The position numbers were made by a program, and so were the translations under genes. From the NCBI GenBank assembly GCA_002493945.1, contig DLAL01000071.1, positions 1-46,494 of the forward strand: a stretch of DNA of 46,494 bases, in the 5' to 3' direction. Position 1 is the first letter of the stretch. Each line of letters opens with the position of its first letter. This stretch comes from Porphyromonadaceae bacterium UBA7048 (GTDB lineage: Bacteria > Bacteroidota > Bacteroidia > Bacteroidales > Muribaculaceae). Under the pieces are notes generated by a model. It worked only from the letters and a program-made list of their open reading frames with translations. It did not search any database and was not told the DNA's origin. Positions 34,946 to 44,613 of the stretch are shown here, piece by piece.

Positions 34946-36419
34946 AATCACACCCGGCCGTCTCACGGTCGACACCGCCTGCCGCATCATCGAGAACGGC
35001 TGCAAAATCGAACTCGGCGAAGAGGCCGTGCGCCTCATCACCAACTGCCGCGAGTATCTCGACCGCAAGATAGAGCAGTGCACCGAGCCGCTCTACGGCA
35101 TCACCACCGGATTCGGTTCGCTCTGCAACATATCCATCAACGCCGACGACCTCTCCACCCTCCAGAGCAATCTGGTGAAGTCGCACGCATGCGGCGTGGG
35201 CGAGCTCGTGGACCCGAAAATCATCAAGATGATGCTCCTGCTCAAGGTGCAGAGCCTCAGCTACGGCAACTCGGGCGTTCAGCTCTCGACCGTGCAGCGT
35301 CTGGTCGATTTCTTCAACAACGACATAATCCCCGTGGTCTACAGCCAGGGCTCGCTCGGCGCGTCGGGCGACCTCGCTCCGCTGGCCAATATGTGCCTGC
35401 CGCTGCTCGGACTCGGCGAAGTGTACTATGAGGGTCACCGCCGCGACGCATCGGCCGTGCTCGGCGAGAAGGGCTGGGAGCCCCTCACCCTCATGTCGAA
35501 GGAAGGCCTGGCACTGCTCAACGGCACGCAGTTCATGTCGGCCCACGGCGTGTGGGGCGTCTACCGCGCGCGCCGTCTCTTCGAGCGCGGACTCGAGATT
35601 GCCGCCATGTCGCTCGACGCCTTTGACGGCCGCATCGAGCCCTTCGGGCCGCAGGTCAACGAAGTGCGCCACCACCCCGGTCAGATTGAAGTGGCCGCAC
35701 GCATGCGCGGACTCCTCGAGGGCAGTCAGCTCATAGCCATGCACAAGCAGCACGTGCAGGACCCCTACTCGTTCCGCTGTATTCCGCAGGTCCACGGCGC
35801 CGTGCTCGACACCATCAACTACGTCACCGCCGTGCTCGACGACGAGATCAGCAGCCCGACGGACAATCCCACCATCTTCCCCGATGACGACATCATCGTG
35901 TCGGCCGGCAACTTCCACGGCGAGCCTATCGCCATGCCGATGGACTTCCTGGCCGTGGCCATGACCGAACTGTCGAACATTTCCGAGCGCCGCATCTACA
36001 AGCTCATCGGCGCACAGCGCGGTCTGCCGTCGTTCCTCGTGGCCAAGCCCGGCCTGAACAGCGGCTTCATGATAGCCCAGTATGCCGCAGCGTCGATTCT
36101 CAACCAGTCCAAGGGGCTGTGCTGGCCCACCAGCTGCGATTCCATCCCCTCGTCGCAGGGTCAGGAGGACCACGTGTCGATGGGCAGCAACTCGGCCACG
36201 AAGCTCATACGCGTGGTCGACAACACGGCGCGCATCCTCGGCATCGAGCTCTTCACCGCCGCTCAGGCTCTCGACTTCCGCCGTCCGGCGCGTTCGTCGG
36301 CCCGCGTGGAAGAACTTCACACGGCCTACCGCAGGCTGGTGCCGTTCATCGGTGTCGATACGGTCATGTCGCCTCTTATCGAGAAGTCAGTCAAATTCGT
36401 TGAAGAATGTACATTGTAA
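34929..36419 (+). CDS. hutH: histidine ammonia-lyase
   Basis: Deaminates histidine to urocanate. 496 aa. The MIO prosthetic group arises from ASG in GSLGASGDLAPLANM; YGITTGFGSLCN and the C-terminal QDHVSMG-like EDHVSMGSNSATK are family signatures. ATG 34929 is preferred over the TTG at 34923. Overlaps hutU at its start and hutI at its end (13 nt). Confidence 0.96.
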
Positions 36420-37648
36420 ACATTCACCGCATACACCAGACGCTTCCGGCCACGGTCACACGCCTGTCCGGAAGCGCCATGGACACCTCGGCCGCCGGCA
36501 TCGACGACGCCTGGCTGCGTGTCGACGGCGACAGCATCGGAGCCTTCGGCCCTATGTCGGTCCTGACGCCCGACATGCTCGCCGGACATGAGGTGACCGA
36601 CGCCGCAGGAGGCGACATCGTGCCCGGATTCTGCGACTCGCACACACATATCATATACGCAGGCACACGCGACGGCGAGTTCCTCGACAAAATCATGGGA
36701 CTGAGCTACGAGGAAATCGCCGCACGCGGAGGCGGCATCCTCAATTCGGCCGACCTGCTGCACAGCACCTCCGAGGACAGCCTCTTCGAGCAGTCGATGG
36801 AGCGTGCGCGCGAAATCATGGCCAAAGGCACCGTGGCCTTCGAGGTCAAGAGCGGCTACGGACTCACCGTCGAGGACGAGCTCAAGATGCTCCGCGTGGC
36901 CGCGCGCATCCGCGAGGCCGTTCCGGCCACGGTGCGCATCACCTTCCTTGGCGCCCATGCAGTGGGCCGCGCATATGCCGGACGGCAGTCCGAGTATGTC
37001 GATATGCTCATCCGCGACATGCTTCCGGCCGTGGCCGCTCAAGGCGTGGCCGACTATGTCGACGTGTTCTGTGACCGCGGATTCTTCACCGTCGACGAGA
37101 CCGGCCGCATCCTCGAGGCTTCGGCGCGCTACGGACTGCGCCCCAAAATCCACGCCAACGAGCTCGACTGCTCCGGCGGCGTGCAGACGGGCGTGCGCCA
37201 CGGAGCGCTGTCGGTGGACCATCTCGAGCGCATGGGCGACGACGAAATCGACGTGCTCCGCGGCAGCGGCACAGTGGCCACCATGCTCCCCGGCGCGTCA
37301 TTCTTCCTCGGCATGCCCTATGCGCCGGCACGCCGGTCGGTCGACGCCGGCCTGACCGTGGCCCTGGCCTCCGACTATAATCCCGGCTCGTCGCCCTCGG
37401 GCGACATGCGCATGGTGTGGTCGCTCGGATGCGTCAAAATGCGTCTCACACCCGCCGAAGCCCTCTCGGCCTGCACGCTGAACGGCGCCGCCGCCCTCGG
37501 CCTCTCCGGCCGTCTGGGCGCCGTCACCCCCGGCCGCGAGGCATCGTTCACGCTCACGCGGCCCGTGCCGTCGCTGGCGTTCATACCCTATGCCTATACA
37601 AGTCCGTGGATACGGCAGGTTTACATCAAGGGAAAGGCTTTGAAATAA
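36407..37648 (+). CDS. hutI: imidazolonepropionase
   Basis: Amidohydrolase that opens imidazolonepropionate to formiminoglutamate. 413 aa. Metal ligands in CDSHTHIIYAGTRDGEF, substrate region SGYGLTVEDELKML, HANELDCSGGVQTGVRHGALSVDHLE and ASDYNPGSSPSGDM. Last gene of the hut operon; its start lies inside hutH. No HutC/HutP-type regulator is in the window. Confidence 0.96.
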   Translation: MYIVNIHRIHQTLPATVTRLSGSAMDTSAAGIDDAWLRVDGDSIGAFGPMSVLTPDMLAGHEVTDAAGGDIVPGFCDSHTHIIYAGTRDGEFLDKIMGLSYEEIAARGGGILNSADLLHSTSEDSLFEQSMERAREIMAKGTVAFEVKSGYGLTVEDELKMLRVAARIREAVPATVRITFLGAHAVGRAYAGRQSEYVDMLIRDMLPAVAAQGVADYVDVFCDRGFFTVDETGRILEASARYGLRPKIHANELDCSGGVQTGVRHGALSVDHLERMGDDEIDVLRGSGTVATMLPGASFFLGMPYAPARRSVDAGLTVALASDYNPGSSPSGDMRMVWSLGCVKMRLTPAEALSACTLNGAAALGLSGRLGAVTPGREASFTLTRPVPSLAFIPYAYTSPWIRQVYIKGKALK

Positions 37649-37692
37649 ACGTAAAAATAACTTAAAGGGTACGTCAAAACGAAAAAAAATCG

Positions 37693-37700
37693 TAACTTTG
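37693..37700 (+). promoter_or_regulatory. -7 element (TAACTTTG) of the abundant lipoprotein gene
   Basis: Matches TAnnTTTG; the -33 box is weak. The transcript would have a leader of about 31 nt, longer than most in this window. Confidence 0.6.
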
Positions 37701-37737
37701 CACACCAAACATTTGTCTCAATAAAATTTCTTCAGAA

Positions 37738-39420
37738 ATGAATCGCAATTTATGCTATGTGCTGGGTTTGGGCATCGCCCTTTCACTCACTTCCTGCGGC
37801 AAAAAGCTCGGCCAGTTCAGCGCTGATTATTTCAGCGTTAACCCCGATCCTCTTGAAGTTGTAGGTGTTAATGTCCCCGCTCGTGTCAGTGCTAAAATCC
37901 CCGCAAAGTTCTTTGTAAAGAACGCAGAGGTAACCGTAACTCCCACCCTCGTATACGCCGGTGGCGAAGCTACTTCGCAGCCTTACACTTTCCAGGGTGA
38001 AAAAGTACGTGGCAACAACCCCGTTATTTCCTATGAGAACGGCTCGACACAGACCATCCCCGTGAACTTCGTTTACCGTCCCGAGATGGCCAAGAGCGAA
38101 CTTATGCTGAACTTCACCGTCACTCAGGGCAAGAAGCAGTATGTCCTCCCCGCCGTGAAGGTGGCCGACGGTGTCATCGCTACCGCAGCCATGGCCGACG
38201 CTGCTACCGTCACTCCGGCTATCGGCTCGGACGCTTTCCAGCGCATCATCAACGAGAAATATGCTGCCGACATCATGTTCCTCATCAATCAGGCCAACAT
38301 CCGTGCAAACCAGCTCAACACGGACGCCATGACCGAACTGAAGAAGGAAATCGCGCGCACTCAGGGCAACCCCAACCTCGAGCTCGCCGAAATCAACATC
38401 CAGTCGTACGCTTCGCCTGACGGTGGCGTAGAGCTCAACACCAAGCTCGCCGCCAACCGCGAGAAGAACACCAAGGAATATCTCGACAAGCAGCTCAAGA
38501 AGGACAAAATCACCGAATTCGGCGAACTCACCGCTCAGTTCACCGCACAGGACTGGGAAGGCTTCCAGAAGCTCGTTTCGCGCAGCAACATCCAGGACAA
38601 GGACCTCATCCTGAGCGTTCTCTCGATGTACAAGGACCCCGAACAGCGCGAACGTGAGATCCGCAACATGTCGTCTGTATTCGAGCAGCTCGCTGACGAA
38701 ATCCTTCCCCAGCTCCGCTACTCGCGCATCACGGCTTCCGTGAACGTCATCGGCAAGAGCAACGAGGAAATCAACCAGCTCTTCGACACCGACCCCTCCA
38801 AGCTCACCGTCGAGGAAATCCTCTACTGCGCAACCCTCACCGACGACAACGCCCGCAAGCTCCGCATCTACGACAAGGCCGCCCGTCTCTATCCCAACGA
38901 CTACCGTACGTGGAACAACCTCGGTATGGCCCAGTACATCGACGGCGACTATGACGCAGCCAAGGCTTCCTTCGCCAAGGCAGCTTCGCTCGGCAACAAC
39001 GGCGCCGCCAACATGAACCTCGGTCTCATCGAGCTCAAGGACGGCAACTACGACAAGGCCAACCAGCTCTTCGGCTCCGCTGCCGGTGTCGACGAACTCG
39101 GCGAAGCCCTCGGCGTTTACTACCTCAAGAAAGGCGACGCTGCAGCTGCCGCACGTTCGTTCGGCAACACCAAGAGCAACAACGCCGCTCTCGCCCAGAT
39201 TCTCACCAAGGACTACAGCAAGGCTAAGTCGACCCTTGCAGCTATCGACCGTCCCGACGCCACCACCTACTACCTGATGGCCGTCCTCGGTGCCCGCACC
39301 AACAACGAGTCGATGCTGACCACCAACCTCCGTCAGGCTATCCGCCTCGACTCCTCGATGGCTCAGCGTGCTGCAAACGACCTCGAATTTGCAAAATTCA
39401 ACATCAACAAAGCATTCTGA
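37738..39420 (+). CDS. outer-membrane lipoprotein with OmpA-like and TPR domains, probably highly expressed
   Basis: A 560-aa lipoprotein: signal peptide ending LSLTSC with lipid-attachment Cys20. A beta-rich N-terminal part (about 25-150) is followed by an OmpA-like segment (about 175-345; IQSYASPDGGVELNTKLAANR) and TPR repeats (about 365-540; YRTWNNLGMAQYIDGDYDAAKASF). Codon use shifts toward GCT/GTT/CGT/AAG/AAC compared with neighbours, a mark of high expression. Has its own promoter and terminator. Likely periplasm-facing and possibly peptidoglycan associated; exact role unknown. Confidence 0.85.
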   Translation: MNRNLCYVLGLGIALSLTSCGKKLGQFSADYFSVNPDPLEVVGVNVPARVSAKIPAKFFVKNAEVTVTPTLVYAGGEATSQPYTFQGEKVRGNNPVISYENGSTQTIPVNFVYRPEMAKSELMLNFTVTQGKKQYVLPAVKVADGVIATAAMADAATVTPAIGSDAFQRIINEKYAADIMFLINQANIRANQLNTDAMTELKKEIARTQGNPNLELAEINIQSYASPDGGVELNTKLAANREKNTKEYLDKQLKKDKITEFGELTAQFTAQDWEGFQKLVSRSNIQDKDLILSVLSMYKDPEQREREIRNMSSVFEQLADEILPQLRYSRITASVNVIGKSNEEINQLFDTDPSKLTVEEILYCATLTDDNARKLRIYDKAARLYPNDYRTWNNLGMAQYIDGDYDAAKASFAKAASLGNNGAANMNLGLIELKDGNYDKANQLFGSAAGVDELGEALGVYYLKKGDAAAAARSFGNTKSNNAALAQILTKDYSKAKSTLAAIDRPDATTYYLMAVLGARTNNESMLTTNLRQAIRLDSSMAQRAANDLEFAKFNINKAF

Positions 39421-39445
39421 TTCCCCCCGCGGAATCCATGATACA

Positions 39446-39480
39446 AAACAGCGGTCCCTTCCGGGCCGCTGTTTTTGTTT
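39446..39480 (+). terminator. rho-independent terminator
   Basis: AAACAGCGG-t-CCC / TTCC / GGG-CCGCTGTTT with a following T-rich run, 25 bp after the lipoprotein stop codon. Confidence 0.88.
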
Positions 39481-39577
39481 GGCGAGTCTGTTAGTCCTCT
39501 CCGTCCCTACAAATTTTTTGCTTCTGACGTTCGCAGTATCGTCGATTTTTCCTATTTTTGTAAAAAGATTGAATTTT

Positions 39578-40279
39578 ATGGCAGTTATACTGAATATAGA
39601 GACTTCGGGTGCTACGTGCTCGGCTGCGCTTACGGCCGAGGGTATGGTGCTTGCCCACCGGGAGGACTTCAACGGACGCAATCATGCCGCCCTGCTGAGC
39701 GGATTCATCAAGCACTGTCTCGACCACGCCCGCGAGCACGAAATCAGCCTCGAAGCTGTGGCCGTGAGCCTCGGCCCGGGCAGCTATACCGGCCTGCGCA
39801 TAGGCCTGAGCGAAGGCAAGGGGCTGGCGTACGCGCTCGACATACCGATGATAGGCATCAACACGCTCGAGCTGCTGGCCACGCGCGTGATGTTCTCCGT
39901 GGACGGCATAGATCCTGACACCATATTCGTGCCTATGATTGATGCGCGCCGCATGGAGGTCTACACCGCTGCCTACGACTTCGCTCTGACGCCGCTGATG
40001 GCGCCGCAGCCTCTCGTCCTCGACGCAGACTCCTATGCCGACCTCCGCGCTACGGGCCGTCCGATACTTTACTTCGGCTCGGGAGCGGCGAAGGCTCAGG
40101 AAGTATTCGCCGCAACGCCGTCGGCGCAGTATGTGCCTGATGTCGATGCCGTGGCCGTCGACATGGTGGCCCTCGCCGAGCGTGCCTACGCGCGGCGCGA
40201 CTTCATCGACACGGCCTACTCGACGCCGTTCTATCTGAAAGATTTTCAGGCCACGAAGCCTAAAAACAAGGTGCTATGA
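39578..40279 (+). CDS. tsaB: tRNA threonylcarbamoyladenosine biosynthesis protein TsaB
   Basis: Non-catalytic partner of TsaD in adding t6A37 to tRNAs that read ANN codons. 233 aa, ASKHA fold: ILNIETSGATCSAAL and VAVSLGPGSYTGLRIGLSEGKGLAYAL are diagnostic. The open frame reaches back to 39368, inside the previous gene and its terminator; MAVILNIETS at 39578 is the start, 17 nt after a TATTTTTG (39553-39560) that may be its -7 box. Overlaps the next gene by ATGA. Confidence 0.95.
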   Translation: MAVILNIETSGATCSAALTAEGMVLAHREDFNGRNHAALLSGFIKHCLDHAREHEISLEAVAVSLGPGSYTGLRIGLSEGKGLAYALDIPMIGINTLELLATRVMFSVDGIDPDTIFVPMIDARRMEVYTAAYDFALTPLMAPQPLVLDADSYADLRATGRPILYFGSGAAKAQEVFAATPSAQYVPDVDAVAVDMVALAERAYARRDFIDTAYSTPFYLKDFQATKPKNKVL

Positions 40280-40866
40280 TTACTGAAGAACAACGTGCCG
40301 ACATACGTGCCGCAGTCGAGGTGCTGCGCCGCGGAGGCGTGATACTGTACCCGACCGACACGGTGTGGGGCATAGGATGCGACGCCACCGACAGCGCCGC
40401 CGTACGCCGTGTGTTCGACATCAAGCGCCGCGCCGACGCCAAGGCCCTCATCACCCTCGTGGGTTCCATAGCGCAGCTCGAGCGCACGGTCGAGGGCATC
40501 CCCGAAGTGGCCTGCCAGCTCATCGAGTTCTCGGAGAAGCCCGTCACGATAGTCTACGACCGTCCGGCGCCGATGGCGCGCATCGCGCCCGAACTGCTCG
40601 CCCAGGACGGCACGCTCGGAGTGCGCGTCACGGCCGAGGAATTCAGCGCCGCCCTGTGCTCGGCTTTCCGCAAGCCCCTGGTGTCGACGTCGGCCAACAT
40701 CAGCGGCGAGCCGGCAGCAGCGTGCTTCGATGAAATATCGCAGGAGATTGTCGATGCCGTGGACTATGTGTGCACGTCGCGGCGCGATGACTGCGGACGC
40801 CATGCCGTGCCTTCGTCGGTGATACGCCTGTCGGAAGACGGCCTCTTCAAGATACTTCGTCCCTGA
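40276..40866 (+). CDS. L-threonylcarbamoyladenylate synthase (Sua5/YciO/YrdC family)
   Basis: Makes threonylcarbamoyl-AMP from threonine, bicarbonate and ATP for t6A formation. 196 aa: GGVILYPTDTVWGIGCDATD, KRRADAKALITLV and PLVSTSANISGEPA are the YrdC signatures. Translationally coupled to tsaB, so two genes of the same tRNA modification are expressed together. Confidence 0.94.
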   Translation: MITEEQRADIRAAVEVLRRGGVILYPTDTVWGIGCDATDSAAVRRVFDIKRRADAKALITLVGSIAQLERTVEGIPEVACQLIEFSEKPVTIVYDRPAPMARIAPELLAQDGTLGVRVTAEEFSAALCSAFRKPLVSTSANISGEPAAACFDEISQEIVDAVDYVCTSRRDDCGRHAVPSSVIRLSEDGLFKILRP

Positions 40867-40894
40867 GCGGCCCATCCAAAAAAATTCTGACGGA

Positions 40895-42319
40895 ATGGAC
40901 CGGCACAATAAACGGCGATTAGTTTCGGTGGCTACCGACCTCCTTATGGTGGCCACGGGCTGGTTCTGTTTCAACATTCTGCGATACTACACCCTGCCGT
41001 CGGAGACGGTGGACAGCCATGTGTCGCTGGCGTCATTCCTGCTGAGCCGCACACTGGTCATCGAGCAGCTTGTCGTGCCGCCGGCCATCATAGTGCTCTA
41101 CGCCATATCGGGCGCCTACAACCGCTCGAACACCATGTACCGCTCGCGTCTTGACGAGCTCATCAACACGTTCACCGTGTCGCTCATATCCATGATAGGC
41201 ATCTACGTCATCGTGCTTGTCAACGATCCTATCCCCGAGCGCGCCACGGCCTACGAGCTGATGCTCATGCTGTTGCTGTCGTTCTTCGTGCCCGTGGCGG
41301 TGATGCGCCTCATCATCACCGGACTGCGTGCGCGGCGTGTGCGCCGTGGCTTCGACTCCATCCCGGCACTGCTGGTGGGCGTCAGCGACACGCAGCTTGA
41401 GAAAGTGGAGAAAATCAGGGCTTCGCGCTGCAATACGGGACTCGAGCCCGTGGCCTGCATCGACACCTCAGGGACGGGTGTGCGCACCTTCGCCGGGCTG
41501 CCCGTGCATGCCGAGTCCGAGATTCCCGACCTGTGCCGCTCGCTCGGCATCAGGGCCATAATAGTCCTTGACAGTGCCGGGATATACGGTACGGGCGAAA
41601 TCATCAACCGCCTCTACCGCCTCGACATACCGCTCTTCATCACCCCCGACATGCACAGCATGATACTGTCGCGTCCGCGCATATCGTCGGTGACCAATGA
41701 GCCCCTTGTCGACATCACCAACGCCCACATATCGCCTGCCGCGCTCAACTGCAAGCGCCTCGGCGACATCGCCGTGTCGGCCGTGGCCCTTGTGGCGCTG
41801 ATGCCCGTCTATCTCGTGCTGGCGCTGGTGGTGCGGCTCGACTCTCGAGGCCCCGTTTTCTACCGTCAGGAGCGCATCGGCTACCACAAGAAGCCGTTCA
41901 GAATCATCAAGTTCCGCTCCATGCGTGTCGATGCCGAAGCCGCCGGTCCGGCCCTGTCGAGCGAGAACGACCCGCGCATCACCCGGGTGGGACACTTCCT
42001 GCGCAAATACCGTCTGGACGAGCTGCCGCAGTTCTGGAATGTCCTCAAAGGCGAGATGTCCATCGTCGGGCCGCGCCCCGAGCGCGAGTTCTATCTCCGG
42101 CAGATACTTGAGCGCCATCCCGCGTGCAGCCTTATCCATCAGGTGCGCCCCGGCATCACCTCTTGGGGCATGGTCAGATACGGCTATGCCTCCTCGGTCG
42201 AGGAGATGATGGGACGTCTGTACTACGATATACTCTACCTCGAGAACGTGTCGCTGGGCACGGACCTGAAGATACTCTTCCATTCGGTGAACACCGTGCT
42301 GAACGGTCTCGGCAAGTGA
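40895..42319 (+). CDS. polyprenyl-phosphate sugar-1-phosphate transferase (WbaP/CpsE-type)
   Basis: Starts a surface polysaccharide by loading a sugar phosphate onto undecaprenyl phosphate. 474 aa: four membrane helices in the first ~150 residues, a Rossmann-like middle part (about 155-270), then the catalytic bacterial sugar transferase domain (GPVFYRQERIGYHKKPFRIIKFRSM, KYRLDELPQFWNVLKGEMSIVGPRPE). Sugar specificity not predictable. No other glycan genes adjoin it here; the glycan cassette at 24-28 kb could supply partners. Confidence 0.93.
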   Translation: MDRHNKRRLVSVATDLLMVATGWFCFNILRYYTLPSETVDSHVSLASFLLSRTLVIEQLVVPPAIIVLYAISGAYNRSNTMYRSRLDELINTFTVSLISMIGIYVIVLVNDPIPERATAYELMLMLLLSFFVPVAVMRLIITGLRARRVRRGFDSIPALLVGVSDTQLEKVEKIRASRCNTGLEPVACIDTSGTGVRTFAGLPVHAESEIPDLCRSLGIRAIIVLDSAGIYGTGEIINRLYRLDIPLFITPDMHSMILSRPRISSVTNEPLVDITNAHISPAALNCKRLGDIAVSAVALVALMPVYLVLALVVRLDSRGPVFYRQERIGYHKKPFRIIKFRSMRVDAEAAGPALSSENDPRITRVGHFLRKYRLDELPQFWNVLKGEMSIVGPRPEREFYLRQILERHPACSLIHQVRPGITSWGMVRYGYASSVEEMMGRLYYDILYLENVSLGTDLKILFHSVNTVLNGLGK

Positions 42320-42359
42320 GCCGCCAGTTTTGTTAATTTCTAAGGATCAATCATACGCT

Positions 42360-44207
42360 ATGTCGACGTCGTCTGACAATACATCAATACAAGCGCAGGC
42401 TGCTGCCCCCGACAGCCGCGAGAAGCCGCAGAGCCGTTTCAGCGGCTGGTTCTTCGCCTTCCTCCGGTGGCGCGAACACCACATCAAGGAGAAGAACTTC
42501 GTCCTCCTGCTGGCCTTCCTGGTCGGCATCTTCAGCGGCCTGGCGGCTCTGGTGCTCAAGTTCCTCATCCACTACATCTCCGAGGTGCTCACGGCAGGCA
42601 TCAATCTCGAGTCGGGCAACTACATCTACATCCTCCTCCCGGCTGTCGGCATAGTGCTGACGGCGCTGTATGTGCGCTACGTGGTGCGCGACAATATCAG
42701 CCATGGCGTCACGCGCGTGCTCTACGCCATATCGCAGAACAAGAGCCGCCTGAAGCGGCACAACATCTACACGTCGGTCATCGGCTCGTCGGTCACCATC
42801 GGCTTCGGCGGTTCGGTCGGTGCCGAGGGTCCTATCGTCTACACGGGCGCGGCTATAGGCTCGAACCTCGGGCGAGTGTTCCGCATGTCGCCGCGCATCC
42901 TGATGATACTCGTGGGCTGCGGAGCCGCCGCAGGTATCGCCGGTATCTTCAAGGCACCTATCGCCGGTATGCTTTTCACCCTCGAGGTGCTCATGCTCGA
43001 CCTCACCACCGTGTCGGTCATGCCGCTTCTGATAGCCTCCATCACCAGCACTACCATAGCATATGTCTACACGGGCTACGAGTTCGAGTTCTTCTTCGCC
43101 CAGACCGAGGGCTTCTACACCTCGCGTATTCCCTACGTGATACTCTTAGGGGTGGTCAGCGGCTTCGCCTCGCTCTATTTCACCCGGGTGATGAACATGA
43201 TGGAGAACTTCTTCGGCCGCTTCAAGAACCCGTGGCTCAAGACGCTGACGGGCTGCTGCATTCTGTCGGGCCTCGTATTCGTCTTTCCCCCTCTCTACGG
43301 CGAAGGCTACGGCGCCATCGAGGGGCTGCTCGGAGGCGATACGTCGTCGATAGTGAACGGCTCGCTCTTCTACAGCGACCGCAACTCCGTGTGGTTCCTG
43401 GCTGTGTTCATCGGACTTATCATCCTCACCAAAGCCTTCGCCACCTCGTCAACCAACGGCGCCGGCGGTGTGGGCGGCACCTTCGCCCCCTCGCTCTACG
43501 TGGGGTGTATGACAGGCTTCCTCTTCGCCTTCATCATCAACCATCTGGGATTCATCGAACTGTCGACCAAGAACTTCGCCCTCATAGGCATGGCCGGTGT
43601 GATGAGCGGCGTCATGCACGCTCCGCTGATGGCCATCTTCCTCACGGCCGAGCTTACCGGCGGCTACGAGCTCTTCCTGCCGCTGCTGATAGTGAGCACC
43701 ATATCGTACGGCACCATCAAGATATTCGAGCCGTACTCCATCTACACCATGCGACTGGCCAAGCGCGGCGAGCTCCTCACCCATCAGAAGGACCAGGCCG
43801 TGCTCACCCTCCTGAAAATCAACAATGTCATCGAGACCGACTTCCTCCCCGTCTATCCCGAGATGACTCTCAAGGACATGGTCGACACCATAGCCAAGAG
43901 CAAGCGCAACCTCTTCCCCGTGCTGAACGAGAACCGCGAGCTCATAGGCGTGGTCCTCCTTGACGAAATACGCAACATCATGTTCCGCCCCGACCTCTAC
44001 CGGCGTATGCGCGTGAGCACCTTCATGTCCATCCCTCCGGCCAAAATCGAGATAGGGGAGAGCATGGATAAGGTCATGAAGACCTTTGACGACACCGGCG
44101 CGTGGAACCTTCCGGTGGTCGAGAACGGCCGCTACGTAGGCTTCGTGTCTAAGAGCAAGATATTCAACTCCTATCGTCGCGTGCTCCGCCACTACTGCGA
44201 TGACTGA
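42360..44207 (+). CDS. ClC-family chloride channel/transporter with C-terminal CBS pair
   Basis: About 615 aa. The ClC membrane domain carries the gating motif GSVGAEGP (external gate Glu156) and GGVGGTFAPSL (anion-binding GxFxP). At the position of the internal proton glutamate of E. coli ClC (Glu203), alignment by eye gives Val (FTLEVLML), which favours passive channel behaviour. The last ~130 residues form two CBS domains (FLPVYPEMTLKDMV; SKRNLFPVLNENRELIGVV; NLPVVENGRYVGFVSKSKI) that may bind nucleotides. The start 42360 (MSTSSDN) is preferred over TTG at 42330. Confidence 0.94.
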   Translation: MSTSSDNTSIQAQAAAPDSREKPQSRFSGWFFAFLRWREHHIKEKNFVLLLAFLVGIFSGLAALVLKFLIHYISEVLTAGINLESGNYIYILLPAVGIVLTALYVRYVVRDNISHGVTRVLYAISQNKSRLKRHNIYTSVIGSSVTIGFGGSVGAEGPIVYTGAAIGSNLGRVFRMSPRILMILVGCGAAAGIAGIFKAPIAGMLFTLEVLMLDLTTVSVMPLLIASITSTTIAYVYTGYEFEFFFAQTEGFYTSRIPYVILLGVVSGFASLYFTRVMNMMENFFGRFKNPWLKTLTGCCILSGLVFVFPPLYGEGYGAIEGLLGGDTSSIVNGSLFYSDRNSVWFLAVFIGLIILTKAFATSSTNGAGGVGGTFAPSLYVGCMTGFLFAFIINHLGFIELSTKNFALIGMAGVMSGVMHAPLMAIFLTAELTGGYELFLPLLIVSTISYGTIKIFEPYSIYTMRLAKRGELLTHQKDQAVLTLLKINNVIETDFLPVYPEMTLKDMVDTIAKSKRNLFPVLNENRELIGVVLLDEIRNIMFRPDLYRRMRVSTFMSIPPAKIEIGESMDKVMKTFDDTGAWNLPVVENGRYVGFVSKSKIFNSYRRVLRHYCDD

Positions 44208-44227
44208 CCCCGTGGCGGAAAGAAAAA

Positions 44228-44259
44228 TTTGGACTGAGCCGAAAAAAAACGTACCTTTG
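44228..44259 (+). promoter_or_regulatory. promoter of the tRNA-Leu gene
   Basis: TTTG (44228-44231), 20 bp, TACCTTTG (44252-44259); the tRNA begins 12 nt later. Confidence 0.82.
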
Positions 44260-44270
44260 TGACCGAATCA

Positions 44271-44351
44271 GCGCATGTGGCGTAATGGTAGCCGCGTCAG
44301 ACTTAGGATCTGATGTCTCAGGACGTGGGGGTTCGAGTCCCTTCATGCGCA
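44271..44351 (+). tRNA. tRNA-Leu (anticodon TAG)
   Basis: 81 nt. Acceptor GCGCATG pairs with CATGCGC; discriminator A at 44351. The anticodon loop is ACTTAGGAT, with TAG as anticodon. A variable arm (TGTCTCAGGACGTG) is longer than in class I tRNAs, as expected for Leu, and the T-loop is GGTTCGAGTCC. No encoded CCA. Confidence 0.94.
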
Positions 44352-44357
44352 CGGAGT

Positions 44358-44395
44358 GTGGCCGTCTTTAGCTTATTCGGGTTAAAGACGGCCAC
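44358..44395 (+). terminator. hairpin after tRNA-Leu
   Basis: A perfect 13-bp stem (44358-44370 with 44383-44395; GTGGCCGTCTTTA arm) and a 12-nt loop. No T run follows, so it may be a processing or rho-linked end rather than a classical terminator. Confidence 0.55.
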
Positions 44396-44451
44396 GCCTG
44401 TATGATATTGACTATGTAATGATTTCTCCCCAACCTTAAATCTCTCGATAT

Positions 44452-44526
44452 ATGAATAGAAAGCACTTGATGACACTGTTGGTGTTTGCGCTGATTTCGG
44501 AGCGTTCTGATTGCTTCGCGGCTTGA
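44452..44526 (+). pseudogene. short open frame, probable truncated signal-peptide gene remnant
   Basis: Encodes 24 residues (MNRKHLMTLLVFALIS then ERSDCFAA). The first 16 look like a signal peptide or small membrane anchor; the remaining codons lie in the repeat module that begins about 44498. This suggests the module joined or interrupted an older gene. It could also be a genuine small peptide or chance. Confidence 0.3.
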
Positions 44527-44597
44527 ATGAAAGCTATGTGGCGGTATTTTGGTTATGAAACGTTCGTTTGTTTAGTTTTTTATTATATTTGCAGAAA
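44498..44597 (+). repeat. promoter module, copy 1
   Basis: About 100 bp closely similar to 45973-46075. Shared blocks are CGGAGCGTTCTGATTG, AATGAAAGC, ATGAAACGTTC, TTTGTTTAG and TTATATTTGC-GAAA. It ends in TATATTTG (44584-44591), a -7 element, 22 bp before the ATG of a small membrane protein gene. Confidence 0.8.
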
Positions 44598-44613
44598 CTG
44601 AAAACTCGGGACT

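Noticed and set aside
42467..43963. A 498-codon plus-strand open frame inside the ClC gene
   Set aside because: Composition is Arg/His-rich and domain-free; the overlapping frame is an unmistakable ClC protein.
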